Source of the DNA: Legionellales bacterium
GTDB taxonomy: Bacteria > Pseudomonadota > Gammaproteobacteria > JAHCLG01
Length of the DNA: 64,000 bases
NCBI GenBank assembly: GCA_026125385.1
Contig: JAHCLG010000009.1
Coordinates: forward strand, 27,571 to 91,570
Reading direction: 5' to 3'
A program made the position numbers and the translations under genes. Every line of letters begins with the position of its first letter. Position 1 is the stretch's first letter. The notes beneath the pieces are model-generated. The model was given only the letters and a program-made list of their open reading frames with translations. It ran no database searches and had not been told where the DNA came from. Positions 9,141 to 17,926 of this stretch are shown here, piece by piece.

Positions 9141-9485
9141 TACCTTTCCTCACGAGATGAGTTGCGTGTGTCACCTTACCGATTGTATGATAGGTTGTAA
9201 ATACTTAAACCAGCCGAGGAGTTTACCACTCTTTTTAAAAAATTGCTCGGACTTTATAGGGTTATATTCGTATAAAACCTTATCTTTTAATAAAAATTAT
9301 GCATTTGTCGCGTATTTATAACAGCTTACCGCTGGAAAAACAAGCACTCTGGGGAAATAAACTGTGATACACTTTGGGCAAGATTTACGTCGCGAGTGTG
9401 GCTTGAAATTGTCGAGCTTCACCCACAGATCGTCAGCGTAGATTATAATTATAAAGAGAAATCGTATTCAACAGGTCACTTCCCT

Positions 9486-11618
9486 ATGCCAAATAATAAC
9501 AACATTGTTGCCTTCTTTTGTGGCACCGGTCTTGAAGCTTCGGAACACAGCGACATCCCCGATGACGCGTATTTGGCGTTAAAACAGCATTTTCCTGAAG
9601 ATAGTGGGACAGAATTATTTGGCATCGATGGCTGCCATGTTTCGGCACCTATCACTCGAGGAATATTTGGCTTTGGCGTGGAGGAACAAGCGGATGAGTT
9701 TATTAAGCATTTAAACATTAAATTAAATCAAACTACGAGTAATGAAATTCGAGTTAATTTAATTGGTCATTCGCGTGGAGCATTGGCCGCTTTATTAGCA
9801 GTAAAAAAAATTCAAGCCGATCCAAGATTGAATAAGAAAGTCAAAATCACCCTCGATTTGCGCGATCCGGTGCCGGGCAATTTACCCATCACCACCGCCC
9901 TACCCGATGCCTTAGTGCTGGCGAATCAGGTAAAAGATTTAAGCGATTGCACGATTGTGGATAAAGCTTATTTAACTTTTTTTGAAGAAGGGTTTTCACC
10001 AAAAGCATATTTTGATGTTTTAATTCCCAATTTTGCCGCGAATACACGAGTGGAAATTGAGGCGTTGCCTGGGGATCATGCGGTACAAGAGCAAAGAGAG
10101 CATTTAAAAATTTATAAAAAAAATTTCCCTGCTAATATATTAAATTTTTTAGAAGAAAATAAAGATAAGGCCAACAATATAATCGTCAAACATGAAATAG
10201 AAAAATTATTATCTTCCCATAAGGAAGCTTGTGATAAAGACTTAATTAAATTCAGTTGGGATATTATAGAATTTTTAAAAACAAATTCAAATTTTCCTGA
10301 ATTCACTGCATGGTATCATGAAAATTCTTCTAAAAAACATTACGCTCACTTATTATTTAAACTCGGAATCGAAAAATCTTTGGGAATATTACTCAAAGAT
10401 AAAGCGCTTAACTCAGTGCAAAATAACCCCCAAGGATCAGAAGACGATCTGGAGCAAACTAACACTAATAATCAAGTGGCGCTCTATCGTCAAATATCAG
10501 AACACTCACTCTTCAAAACGCAAATGCTTTCCACAAAATATAACCGAGGTATCCACTTCGGCGGAAAATGGTCGGTGAATGCGAATGATGAAGACATCAA
10601 TTGCATTAATACGCGTCATGCACGATTAGCAAAGCTTAAAAATATCAAACCTCGATATACTATTTCTCACCCCTACTCCAACTTTCATCGCGATTGTTAT
10701 GATGTGGTGGGCGAATATAATATGGAAATTTTACGTCTGTGGAATTTATCCCAAAATGAGAGCGATAAAAAAATACTTTTAGAGTTATACATCGATGACA
10801 ATTCCTTTAATTCCTTGCTCAACAATTCAAAAAAAAGAAATGAAATCAGAAAGAATTTAATAGAAAATCTATCATCAACTGCTAGCTCGCCTAACTTAGA
10901 CAAAAAAACATTACGTGCTCTACAAACCGCCATTGCCAAACTAGGAACTCTGGTTTATTTAAATACGCTAGATGAAGCGTGCGAAAGTGATGCTACCCAA
11001 TCAGAATTCAATAATAAGCTCCAAGCTGATGCTGATAATAAAACACAACACGAAACCAACACAAATACTGAAACTCACTCAACGCCTACCTCCCCTCAAT
11101 CTTCAGCCCTAGTCAATTTAAAAAAAGCCTTACACGCCGACATTGAATATCAAATTCAACAAGGAAAAACCTATGCTGAGATTAGCCAAAGTAAAGCCGT
11201 GAATATTGCGAATGAAACTCCAGTATTACTTAAGGACTTAAATGGTAAAACTCCTGACGAAAAAATTAAACTCATCGAAAAGTTTCATACTCAACATCAC
11301 CTACTTTCACCAAAACCCACGATTCAAAAACGCTTTGTGCAAGCATTAAATCTTTTGGCATCGGTATTAATTGGCACTATTATCGGTGCGGTGACAGGAT
11401 TTGTGATTGGTTGTGCCATTGGCAGTGTCAGTGGTCCTGGGGCTATTCTCACAGGTTTAACTGGCGCCTTTTTGGGTGGAATTAAAGGCGCGAAAGCCGG
11501 TGTGCTGTATCAGGGGATGTTAATGGGGGTGTTAGTAGGTCATAAGCGCGCCAACACCATTGCCAATAATTATGCGCCCAGTGAAGCGGTGCAAGCGAGT
11601 TTATTGCAATTGAAATAA
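9486..11618 (+). CDS. lipase-like alpha/beta hydrolase with C-terminal glycine-zipper membrane segments; candidate secreted effector
   Basis: Counting from the ATG at 9486 (710 residues), the N-terminal domain has IVAFFCGTG near residue 10, like the FFDGTG start of DUF2235/Tle1 phospholipases, and a nucleophile elbow G-H-S-R-G at 94-98. DLRDPVPG follows at about 125-132 and GDH at 196-198, so a Ser96-Asp-His198 triad is plausible. The middle is helical and polar. The C-terminus (about 620-690) has glycine-rich hydrophobic stretches with GxxxG spacing (TIIGAVTGFVIGCAIG). No signal peptide is present. A GTG at 9396 would add 30 residues; neither start has a strong ribosome binding site. Secretion as a type IV effector is an inference. 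Confidence 0.6.
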   Translation: MPNNNNIVAFFCGTGLEASEHSDIPDDAYLALKQHFPEDSGTELFGIDGCHVSAPITRGIFGFGVEEQADEFIKHLNIKLNQTTSNEIRVNLIGHSRGALAALLAVKKIQADPRLNKKVKITLDLRDPVPGNLPITTALPDALVLANQVKDLSDCTIVDKAYLTFFEEGFSPKAYFDVLIPNFAANTRVEIEALPGDHAVQEQREHLKIYKKNFPANILNFLEENKDKANNIIVKHEIEKLLSSHKEACDKDLIKFSWDIIEFLKTNSNFPEFTAWYHENSSKKHYAHLLFKLGIEKSLGILLKDKALNSVQNNPQGSEDDLEQTNTNNQVALYRQISEHSLFKTQMLSTKYNRGIHFGGKWSVNANDEDINCINTRHARLAKLKNIKPRYTISHPYSNFHRDCYDVVGEYNMEILRLWNLSQNESDKKILLELYIDDNSFNSLLNNSKKRNEIRKNLIENLSSTASSPNLDKKTLRALQTAIAKLGTLVYLNTLDEACESDATQSEFNNKLQADADNKTQHETNTNTETHSTPTSPQSSALVNLKKALHADIEYQIQQGKTYAEISQSKAVNIANETPVLLKDLNGKTPDEKIKLIEKFHTQHHLLSPKPTIQKRFVQALNLLASVLIGTIIGAVTGFVIGCAIGSVSGPGAILTGLTGAFLGGIKGAKAGVLYQGMLMGVLVGHKRANTIANNYAPSEAVQASLLQLK

Positions 11619-11654
11619 CTTCAACTCAACAATCATGACCTCGCTCACCCAAAA

Positions 11655-12050
11655 CTATTTAACCACGGTCAGCTTAGGTTTGCCGCCTTTACTGCTAGGT
11701 GGTGGCGGCGGTGGTTCATCTTCGCCGATATCATCTTCGGAAAAAACCATGCCGCGTCCATTTTCATGCGCATAAATCGCGACCACAGAATGAATAGGCG
11801 CGTAAACTTGCATGGGCACGCCAGAAAATTTCGCATTGAATTCGATAAGACGATTGGTGATCGATAAATCGCGCACGGCTAATTGTGAAATATTTAAAAC
11901 GATTTTACCATCGTCGACGTATTCTTCAGGAATTTGCGCGCCAGGTTTGGTGGCATCGATTACGATATAAGGCGTGCATTTATTATCGATAATCCAATCG
12001 TAAAATGCGCGAATAAGATAAGGTCTGGTTGATGTCATTTTGTATACCAT
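11655..12050 (-). CDS. sspB: ClpXP protease specificity-enhancing factor SspB
   Basis: A 131-residue protein with the SspB fold: TSTRPYLIRAFYDWIIDN at the start, then TPYIVIDA, GKIVLNIS and FNAKFSGVPMQVYAP. SspB binds the ssrA tag of stalled-translation products and delivers them to ClpX. After the folded domain (about residue 105) comes a flexible tail with six prolines in a row, ending GGKPKLTVVK, the ClpX-binding tail. The start overlaps the sspA stop (TAATG), so the two are coupled; a second ATG four codons on is possible. sspA-sspB is the standard gammaproteobacterial order. Confidence 0.93.
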   Translation of the reverse strand: MVYKMTSTRPYLIRAFYDWIIDNKCTPYIVIDATKPGAQIPEEYVDDGKIVLNISQLAVRDLSITNRLIEFNAKFSGVPMQVYAPIHSVVAIYAHENGRGMVFSEDDIGEDEPPPPPPSSKGGKPKLTVVK

Positions 12051-12688
12051 TATTTTAACGATTCCGCGGCGATTTCGCGCTCGGTTTCGGAGAGGCTGGC
12101 TTGAAACGCATCGCGATCAAACAAACGTTGCGCATAGTGTTTTATGGCTTTTGCCGAATTGCCAAATTCAATTCCATATCGCGGTAAACGCCATAATAAT
12201 GGGGCTAAACAACAATCGACTAAGGTAAATTCTTCGCTTAAGAAAAAAGGATTATCCGCAAAAATGGGCGCAATACCACCCAGACTATCTTGCAATTCTT
12301 TACGAATATTGGCACACGCGCTTAAATTATTGCTATCGATTTGTTGCGCTAAGCGATACCAATCGCGTTCGATTCGATACATCATTAACCGACATTGCGC
12401 GCGTGCAACCGGATAAACCGGCATTAACGGAGGATGCGGAAAACGCTCGTCCAAATATTCCATGATAATTGGCGATTGATACAATACTAAATCGCGATCC
12501 ACTAATGTGGGCACCGTGTGATAAGGATTAACATCGGCTAATTCCGCAGAATGGTGTGCGGGATCGATATCCAACACGTCCACTGTCACGCCTTTTTCAG
12601 CCAGCACAATGCGAACCTGGTGGCTATATAAATCGAGCGCACCAGAATAAAGAGTCATAACTGAACGTTTATTGGCAACCACGGCCAT
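12050..12688 (-). CDS. sspA: stringent starvation protein A (GST-fold transcription regulator)
   Basis: A 212-residue glutathione-S-transferase-fold protein that binds RNA polymerase and alters promoter use in stationary phase. The N-terminal thioredoxin-like half contains LYSGALDLYSHQVRIVLAEKG and NPYHTVPTLVDRDLVLYQS; the helical C-terminal half follows, with FTLVDCCLAPLLWRLP. AGGAGTGAGG precedes the ATG, and a promoter-like TATAAT lies upstream on the minus strand. It lies between petC and sspB, the arrangement seen across gammaproteobacteria. Confidence 0.93.
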   Translation of the reverse strand: MAVVANKRSVMTLYSGALDLYSHQVRIVLAEKGVTVDVLDIDPAHHSAELADVNPYHTVPTLVDRDLVLYQSPIIMEYLDERFPHPPLMPVYPVARAQCRLMMYRIERDWYRLAQQIDSNNLSACANIRKELQDSLGGIAPIFADNPFFLSEEFTLVDCCLAPLLWRLPRYGIEFGNSAKAIKHYAQRLFDRDAFQASLSETEREIAAESLK

Positions 12689-12716
12689 AATACCTCACTC
12701 CTAATGAAACCTGTGC

Positions 12717-12746
12717 ATTATAGGGGATTTAGATAGGACTTGAGAA
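12717..12746 (-). promoter_or_regulatory. probable sigma70 promoter of sspAB
   Basis: On the minus strand a TTCTCA (12746-12741) and a perfect TATAAT (12722-12717) are 18 bp apart, 29 bp before the sspA start codon. The -35 box is weak. The 210-bp gap between petC and sspA shows nothing else I can name. Confidence 0.4.
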
Positions 12747-12898
12747 GCCCAAATGTTTATTTTCGTGCGAATAAAATACCTCGGAACTCATTTCTTGACT
12801 ATTTTTGCTGGATGATTTTGCATAGCGCACATGAATTAGCACGCATCATTGGTATGACCACGCTCAATGATCTCGCCACAAGCTGCAAAAAGTTCACA

Positions 12899-13678
12899 TC
12901 AATGAATGTCTTTCCAGTATTCGCGTTTCAAGAGATAGGCCACGACCGCAAATACCGCTAAAAAAATCAATACCCAAATGCCAATGCGATGCTGTTGTTC
13001 GCGCATGGGTTCGGCAGTAAAACTCAAAAAATTCACCAAATCCTTAACCGCTTGATCGAATTGTTCTGCATTCATTGAACCATTATTTTGCGGTTGAAGC
13101 TGATCAAATACTTTCACCGTTTTGGTTTCGCCATTTACTTGATGAACCTCTTCACGATAAATGGCAATTTGATCGCCTTGCAAAGGTAATAAAACGTTGG
13201 GCATGCCCACATCGGGAAAAATTAAATTATTCGCTCCCCACGGACGATTGGGATCGCGATAAAACGTGCGCAAATACGTATAAAGCCACGCTGCCCCACG
13301 CACGCGTGCCACTAAGGTTAAATCGGGAACGGCGGTACCAAACCAAATATTGGCATCTTGATTACTCATGGAGGTAAGAATGTGATCGTGAATTTTAGCC
13401 TCAGTAAAAATTAAATGATCTTTGACTAAATCTTCGTGCAGATCCCCATAATCATCGGTAATACCAACACCTTGCGCGAGTTGGCTGTAGCGCATATAGC
13501 CCAGCGAGTGACAACCGGAGCAATAATTCATGAATAATTTTGCCCCGCGTTGCAAAGACAGTTTATCTTGATAATTCGCTTTATATGGAAATAAAGCAAT
13601 CGTCGATTCGCTGGCTGCCCACGACATCATAGGCAGTAAACATAGTATGAATATCCCTAATAAACTGCGCTGTTTCAC
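12899..13678 (-). CDS. petC: cytochrome c1 of the bc1 complex
   Basis: A 259-residue cytochrome c1, the haem c subunit of ubiquinol:cytochrome c reductase. A signal peptide (LLGIFILCLLPMMSWAAS) is followed by the haem site C-S-G-C-H in MNYCSGCHSLGYMRYS, the probable sixth-ligand methionine in VGMPNVLLPLQG, and a C-terminal membrane anchor (IGIWVLIFLAVFAVVAYLL). It passes electrons from the Rieske protein to soluble cytochrome c at the periplasmic face. The start overlaps the petB stop by 4 bp (ATGA), so petABC are translated as a unit. Confidence 0.95.
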   Translation of the reverse strand: MKQRSLLGIFILCLLPMMSWAASESTIALFPYKANYQDKLSLQRGAKLFMNYCSGCHSLGYMRYSQLAQGVGITDDYGDLHEDLVKDHLIFTEAKIHDHILTSMSNQDANIWFGTAVPDLTLVARVRGAAWLYTYLRTFYRDPNRPWGANNLIFPDVGMPNVLLPLQGDQIAIYREEVHQVNGETKTVKVFDQLQPQNNGSMNAEQFDQAVKDLVNFLSFTAEPMREQQHRIGIWVLIFLAVFAVVAYLLKREYWKDIH

Positions 13679-14889
13679 TGGTCCCTCACTCGCGATGGCA
13701 CTGGTTTGGTAGAATCGTATTTTGAATAAATCGGCATTAAGAGAAAAAAGGCAAAATAAATAATGGTAAATACTCGCGCTAAAAACGAATAGACGGGAGT
13801 AACCGGTTGCACGCCTAAAAATCCGAGCACAATAAACGAAATCACAAATAAAATTATGGCAATGCGGGTGAGTGGTCCACGATAACGAATGGATTTGACT
13901 TTGCAGCGATCAAGCCATGGCAGCACGAATAAAATCGCAATGGCCGCTGCCATAATAATCACGCCCCATAATTTATCGGGCACGGCGCGCAACATCGCAT
14001 AAAACGGTGTCATGTACCATACCGGCGCAATGTGAGCGGGCGTAACTAAAGGATTAGCAGGAATGAAATTCGCGTGTTCGAGAAAATAGCCATTCATGGC
14101 AGGTGCGAAAAATACTACTAAGAAAAATACAATTAAAAAAACGATTACACCAAATAAATCTTTGACGGTGTAATAAGGATGAAATGGAATGCCATCGAGG
14201 GGAATACCCTGATCGTTTTTATGATCTTTAATTTCAACACCATCGGGATTATTTGAACCCACTTCATGCAAGGCGACTAAATGAATAAACACTAAAAAAA
14301 TCATGATCAACGGCAGTAAAATCACATGCATCGCAAAAAAACGATTTAACGTGGCACTCGACACATTAAAATCTCCGCGGATCCAAGTCACTAAATGATC
14401 GCCAATACCTGGAATAGCACCAAACAAAGAAGTGATCACTTGCGCGCCCCAAAACGACATTTGCCCCCACGGTAATAAATATCCCATGAAAGCTTCTGCC
14501 ATTAAGGTTAAATATAAGGCCATGCCAATTAACCATACCAATTCGCGTGGTTTTTTATAGGAGCCATAGATAACGCCACGAAACATATGCGCGTAAATCA
14601 CAATAAAAAAGAAGGAAGCACCCGTTGAATGCAAATATCGCAATAACCAACCATAGTTGACATCACGCATGATAAATTCCACCGAGGCAAACGCATCTTT
14701 GGCGGTGGGCGTATAATACATGGCGAGCCAAATACCGGTAATAATTTGATTGGCAAATACCACAATGGCTAGCGATCCAAAGAAATACCAAAAATTAAAA
14801 TTTTTCGGCGCATAATATTCGGCGAGATGCTTTTTCCAAAATTTAGTGAGAGGATAACGCGCATCAATCCAAGCTAATAAACGACTCAT
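13675..14889 (-). CDS. petB: cytochrome b of the bc1 complex
   Basis: A 404-residue integral membrane protein carrying haems bL and bH and both quinone sites. Recognisable segments are YLHSTGASFFFIVIYAHMFRG (first histidine pair), GYLLPWGQMSFWGAQV, the second histidine pair around FAMHVILLPL and FLVFIHLVALHEVG, and the Qo-site PEWY-region equivalent, here PVWYMTPFYAMLRAVPDK. Eight or more transmembrane helices are visible. Its 5' end overlaps the petA stop by 4 bp and its 3' end overlaps petC by 4 bp. In the PEWY loop the glutamate is replaced: the window reads A-P-V-W-Y. Confidence 0.95.
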   Translation of the reverse strand: MSRLLAWIDARYPLTKFWKKHLAEYYAPKNFNFWYFFGSLAIVVFANQIITGIWLAMYYTPTAKDAFASVEFIMRDVNYGWLLRYLHSTGASFFFIVIYAHMFRGVIYGSYKKPRELVWLIGMALYLTLMAEAFMGYLLPWGQMSFWGAQVITSLFGAIPGIGDHLVTWIRGDFNVSSATLNRFFAMHVILLPLIMIFLVFIHLVALHEVGSNNPDGVEIKDHKNDQGIPLDGIPFHPYYTVKDLFGVIVFLIVFFLVVFFAPAMNGYFLEHANFIPANPLVTPAHIAPVWYMTPFYAMLRAVPDKLWGVIIMAAAIAILFVLPWLDRCKVKSIRYRGPLTRIAIILFVISFIVLGFLGVQPVTPVYSFLARVFTIIYFAFFLLMPIYSKYDSTKPVPSRVRDQ

Positions 14890-15515
14890 ACTGCTTTCCC
14901 TGTCGTATCTTTACCGATAATTACGGTATGATCATTAATAAACATGTGTGGTGGAACTTCTAAATTAATCGGCGCTGGCACACCTTTAAACACGCGTCCC
15001 GCCAAATCGAAAGTGGAGCCATGACACGGACAAAAAAATCCGCCTGGCCAATCGTCGCCTAATTGATCGAGATAAGGACGGTAAGTCGGAGAGCAACCCA
15101 AGTGCGTGCAAATACCCACGAGAATTAAATAGTCTTCGTGGATTGCACGATGAAGCGCATTGACATAATCGGGTTGTTGTTCGGTGACAGCGGAATTAGG
15201 ATCGCGCAATTGCGCTAAATGTTCGGCTTTTTTTAAACGCACGATATCGTCAGAGGAACGACGAATAATCCACACTGGTTTACCACGCCATTCGACAATT
15301 CGCTTTTCGCCCGGCAACATTTCACTTAAATCGACTTCGACGGGCGCGCCTGCTGCTTGCGCTCTAGCGCTTGGCATCCAGGATGATAAAAAAGGAATGG
15401 CTGCGTAAATTGCGCCAATTCCACCCATGAATGAAGAAAGTGCGACTAAGAAACGTCGGCGTCCTGAATCGATGAGTGATCCAGGTTTATTATCGTGACC
15501 ATCCTTTGCAACCAT
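14886..15515 (-). CDS. petA: Rieske iron-sulfur subunit of the bc1 complex
   Basis: A 209-residue Rieske protein. The N-terminus has a twin-arginine-type sequence (SGRRRFLVALSSFMGGIGA) that serves as export signal and membrane anchor. The [2Fe-2S] ligands are in C136-T-H138-L-G-C141 and C162-P-C164-H165, within FFCPCHGSTFDLAGRV. It takes an electron from ubiquinol at the Qo site and moves to cytochrome c1. It is the first gene of petABC, with 4-bp overlaps throughout. It follows rpsI after a terminator-like hairpin, so it probably has its own promoter in the 180-bp gap; I could not pick one. Confidence 0.95.
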   Translation of the reverse strand: MVAKDGHDNKPGSLIDSGRRRFLVALSSFMGGIGAIYAAIPFLSSWMPSARAQAAGAPVEVDLSEMLPGEKRIVEWRGKPVWIIRRSSDDIVRLKKAEHLAQLRDPNSAVTEQQPDYVNALHRAIHEDYLILVGICTHLGCSPTYRPYLDQLGDDWPGGFFCPCHGSTFDLAGRVFKGVPAPINLEVPPHMFINDHTVIIGKDTTGKAV

Positions 15516-15641
15516 GCATTATCCCCTATAAAATTGGCGCACCTGCCAACTTGTTGTTTGATAATGACAAAACTTGAGGAAAAGCGCAAGAGTGTAGGTT
15601 TCGGAATTTATTGGATAAGGGAAAATTGGCAAGCTTTAAAT

Positions 15642-15677
15642 AAAAAGGTTGGACTGAGCATATCGCGCAATCCAACC
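15642..15677 (-). terminator. rho-independent terminator after rplM-rpsI
   Basis: On the minus strand, 19 bp after the rpsI stop, GGTTGGA (15677-15671) pairs with TCCAACC (15653-15647) around a loop of about 17 nt and is followed by five T residues. The stem is short, but its position and T-run fit a terminator that separates the ribosomal genes from petABC. Confidence 0.6.
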
Positions 15678-15695
15678 AACAAAAGAAAAAAATGA

Positions 15696-16142
15696 TTAAC
15701 GTTTAGAGAATTGAGTGCCTTTACGAGCTTTATGACGACCCACTTTTTTACGTTCTACTTGACGCGAATCGCGAGTAACATAGCCTTCGCCACGCAATAC
15801 TTTACGAAATGTTTGCAGGTCATCCGCAGCATCGCTGTTACTGCCTACCGTAGTCGATTCATCATATTGAATTAATGCGCGAGTAATTCCATGACGAATA
15901 GCACCCGCTTGTCCGCTGGGACCACCGCCATCGACATTGACATGAATAGTGAATTTATCGATCATCTTCACCGCTTCCAGGGGTTGACGCACCACCATGC
16001 GTGAAGTTTCGCGGCCAAAATAGTCATCAACGGGTTTGCCATTGACGATGATATCGCCTTTGCCGCCGTAATTAATGCGAACACGGGCTGTTGAGGTTTT
16101 GCGACGACCGGTTCCATAATAGGTTTGTGCTTGTGTAGTCAT
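15696..16142 (-). CDS. rpsI: 30S ribosomal protein S9, with an internal insertion
   Basis: The S9 signature is intact: [15 protein letters not shown] at the start, [35 protein letters not shown] and the C-terminal [17 protein letters not shown], whose final K-R reaches the P site in known ribosomes. The length is 148 residues against about 130 in E. coli. Between YDES and GYVTRD there are 23 residues where E. coli has 8, an insertion of about 15 (residues 97-111, [15 protein letters not shown]) encoded near 15810-15854. The frame is open on both sides. The gene is 2 bp after rplM, the universal L13-S9 pair. Confidence 0.95.
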   Translation of the reverse strand: MTTQAQTYYGTGRRKTSTARVRINYGGKGDIIVNGKPVDDYFGRETSRMVVRQPLEAVKMIDKFTIHVNVDGGGPSGQAGAIRHGITRALIQYDESTTVGSNSDAADDLQTFRKVLRGEGYVTRDSRQVERKKVGRHKARKGTQFSKR

Positions 16143-16144
16143 GC

Positions 16145-16582
16145 TTAATCTTCCGCTATTTCTAAAACTGTGGGTTGTTGCGCGCTATGAGGATGATTAC
16201 CATCGGCATAGACTTTTAATTTACGATACATCGCGCGGCCCAAAGGATTTTTAGGTAACATGCCTTTGACGGCAAATTCGATAATCCGCTCAGGAAACTT
16301 GGCATTTAATTTTTGGAAATTGGTTTCTTTAATTCCGCCAGGATAGCCTGAATGATGAAAATATTTTTTATCTTGAACTTTATTACCCGTGACACGCACA
16401 TCTTTGGCATTGATGACGATGATATAGTCGCCCGTATCCACATGCGGGGTATAGATTGCTTTATGTTTACCACGTAAACGACGTGCGATTTCACTTGCTA
16501 AACGGCCTAAGGTTTTTCCTTTGGCATCAACAAGATACCAGTCTCTAGTCACTTCGAGTGGCTTGGCTACAAAGGTACCCAT
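16145..16582 (-). CDS. rplM: 50S ribosomal protein L13
   Basis: L13 by its conserved blocks: [42 protein letters not shown], and [20 protein letters not shown]. The family starts at M-x-TFVAKP, so I use the ATG at 16582, preceded by GGAG; a TTG at 16600 would add six unrelated residues. L13 is an early assembly protein of the 50S subunit. It is the first gene of the rplM-rpsI operon. Confidence 0.95.
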   Translation of the reverse strand: MGTFVAKPLEVTRDWYLVDAKGKTLGRLASEIARRLRGKHKAIYTPHVDTGDYIIVINAKDVRVTGNKVQDKKYFHHSGYPGGIKETNFQKLNAKFPERIIEFAVKGMLPKNPLGRAMYRKLKVYADGNHPHSAQQPTVLEIAED

Positions 16583-16722
16583 CTTAAGTTTGCTCCACAA
16601 TTATATCTATTGGTACAGTCATTAAAGACCGCGGATTTTACCGAGTTTACCTCCGTAAGGCAAGAAAATTTCATCTAACACCTCGAACTTTTTTATGACC
16701 CTCGCATTTTGCCATCAAAAAT

Positions 16723-16776
16723 TTGATTGTTGTTTTTACAATTGTTATACTTATAATTGTTGTTTTTACAATTGTT
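16723..16776 (+). promoter_or_regulatory. promoter region of the ATPase gene with two 21-bp direct repeats
   Basis: Two identical 21-bp units (16726-16746 and 16756-16776) begin ATTGTTGTTTTT and end ACAATTGTT; their starts are exactly 30 bp apart. Each contains the short palindrome ACAATTGT. Two sigma70-like boxes overlap them: TTGATT (16723) with TATACT (16746) at 17 bp, and TTGTTT (16730) with TATAAT (16752) at 16 bp. The layout suggests a repressor or activator that binds twice on the same DNA face; this is an inference. Confidence 0.5.
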
Positions 16777-16804
16777 GCCAAAGCAACAGTCTGAGGAGAT
16801 GAGC

Positions 16805-17926
16805 ATGAACACTCGCGAACTTTTTCCACTGGGCAAAGCTTACGGCGATGCCTTTTGTAATCGCTCACACGAAATTGAACAACTCATTGGCCATTTAACC
16901 AATGGCAAACATACGTTTATCGTCGCTCCCAGACGTTATGGAAAATCCAGTCTCTGCGAACAAGTCTTTTTAAAATCACAATTACATTTTACGAAAATCG
17001 ATTTTCACTTAGCGCTAACCGAAAAAGATATCGAACGTTTTATCCTAAACGCAGTGATTCGGCTCATTGGTGAAGCGATTGGTTCCGTCGATAAACTGAT
17101 TGCCACCATAAAAAAATTAGTCAAAAATTTAACTCCGAAACTGGCTTTTTCATCCGAACATGTTCGCTTAGAATTAGAGGTGACTAATGCCAGTAGTCCT
17201 GCGGAAAATATTGCCGAAAGTTTACTATTGCTCGATCGCCTTCTCGTCGAAAAAAATCAACGGGCAGCACTGTTACTGGATGAATTTCAAGAAATTGGCG
17301 CCATCAAAGAAGCAAAAGGTATCGAGGGTGCTATCCGCAGTGCCGCTCAAGAAACCAAAAAACTGGCAATGGTTTTTTCGGGCAGCAATCCGCATTTACT
17401 CAAACGCATGTTTGAAGATGAACGACGGCCGCTTTATAAACTGTGTCGCAAATTAGTATTACCCAGAATTTCCAGTGAACATTACCACGTCCACTTAACC
17501 AACGCTGCCAAACAGATGTGGGGTAATCCACTTCCTTCAGAACTTGTACAAGAAATCATTAACGTTTGTGAATGTCATCCGTATTATATGAATTATTTAT
17601 GTGATGTAATTTGGTCTTCTACCGAACCTCCGCAAACAATTGAATCAATTCACCAAGCCTGGCAACGCGTGAGCGAAGAAGAATCGAGTGATTTAATCAA
17701 AGATTTTCTGAGCCTACCGGAAAATCAAAAAAAGGTTGTTAAACACATTGCCAATCAAGGAGGAGCAAATCTCTATTCCAGTGAAGCCGCAAAACTTATG
17801 GATATACCGCCTGGTTCCATCCGTGGAGCGATTGAACAATTAATTGAAAAAGACTTTATTCAAAAACACGAACATCACTTCTTGCTGATTAATCCGTTAT
17901 ATAAAATGCTCCTTCAAGAGCATTAA
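16805..17926 (+). CDS. AAA ATPase of the archaeal-type ATPase_2 family
   Basis: A STAND/ATPase_2-like protein of 373 residues. Walker A is APRRYGKSSL (about residues 42-51) after NRSHEIEQLIGHL; Walker B is AALLLDEFQEI. A sensor-like FSGSNPHLLKRMF follows, and the C-terminus (about 310-373) looks like a winged helix (LYSSEAAKLMDIPPGSIRGAIEQL). Such proteins are often mobile or linked to toxin-like functions, and their targets are unknown. The ATG at 16805 has AGGAG eight bases upstream. The stop overlaps the convergent ferredoxin stop by 3 bp. Confidence 0.7.
   Translation: MNTRELFPLGKAYGDAFCNRSHEIEQLIGHLTNGKHTFIVAPRRYGKSSLCEQVFLKSQLHFTKIDFHLALTEKDIERFILNAVIRLIGEAIGSVDKLIATIKKLVKNLTPKLAFSSEHVRLELEVTNASSPAENIAESLLLLDRLLVEKNQRAALLLDEFQEIGAIKEAKGIEGAIRSAAQETKKLAMVFSGSNPHLLKRMFEDERRPLYKLCRKLVLPRISSEHYHVHLTNAAKQMWGNPLPSELVQEIINVCECHPYYMNYLCDVIWSSTEPPQTIESIHQAWQRVSEEESSDLIKDFLSLPENQKKVVKHIANQGGANLYSSEAAKLMDIPPGSIRGAIEQLIEKDFIQKHEHHFLLINPLYKMLLQEH

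Noticed and set aside
12689..12898. tRNA or small RNA gene between sspA and petC
   Set aside because: No cloverleaf or terminator could be drawn; only an sspA promoter is plausible.
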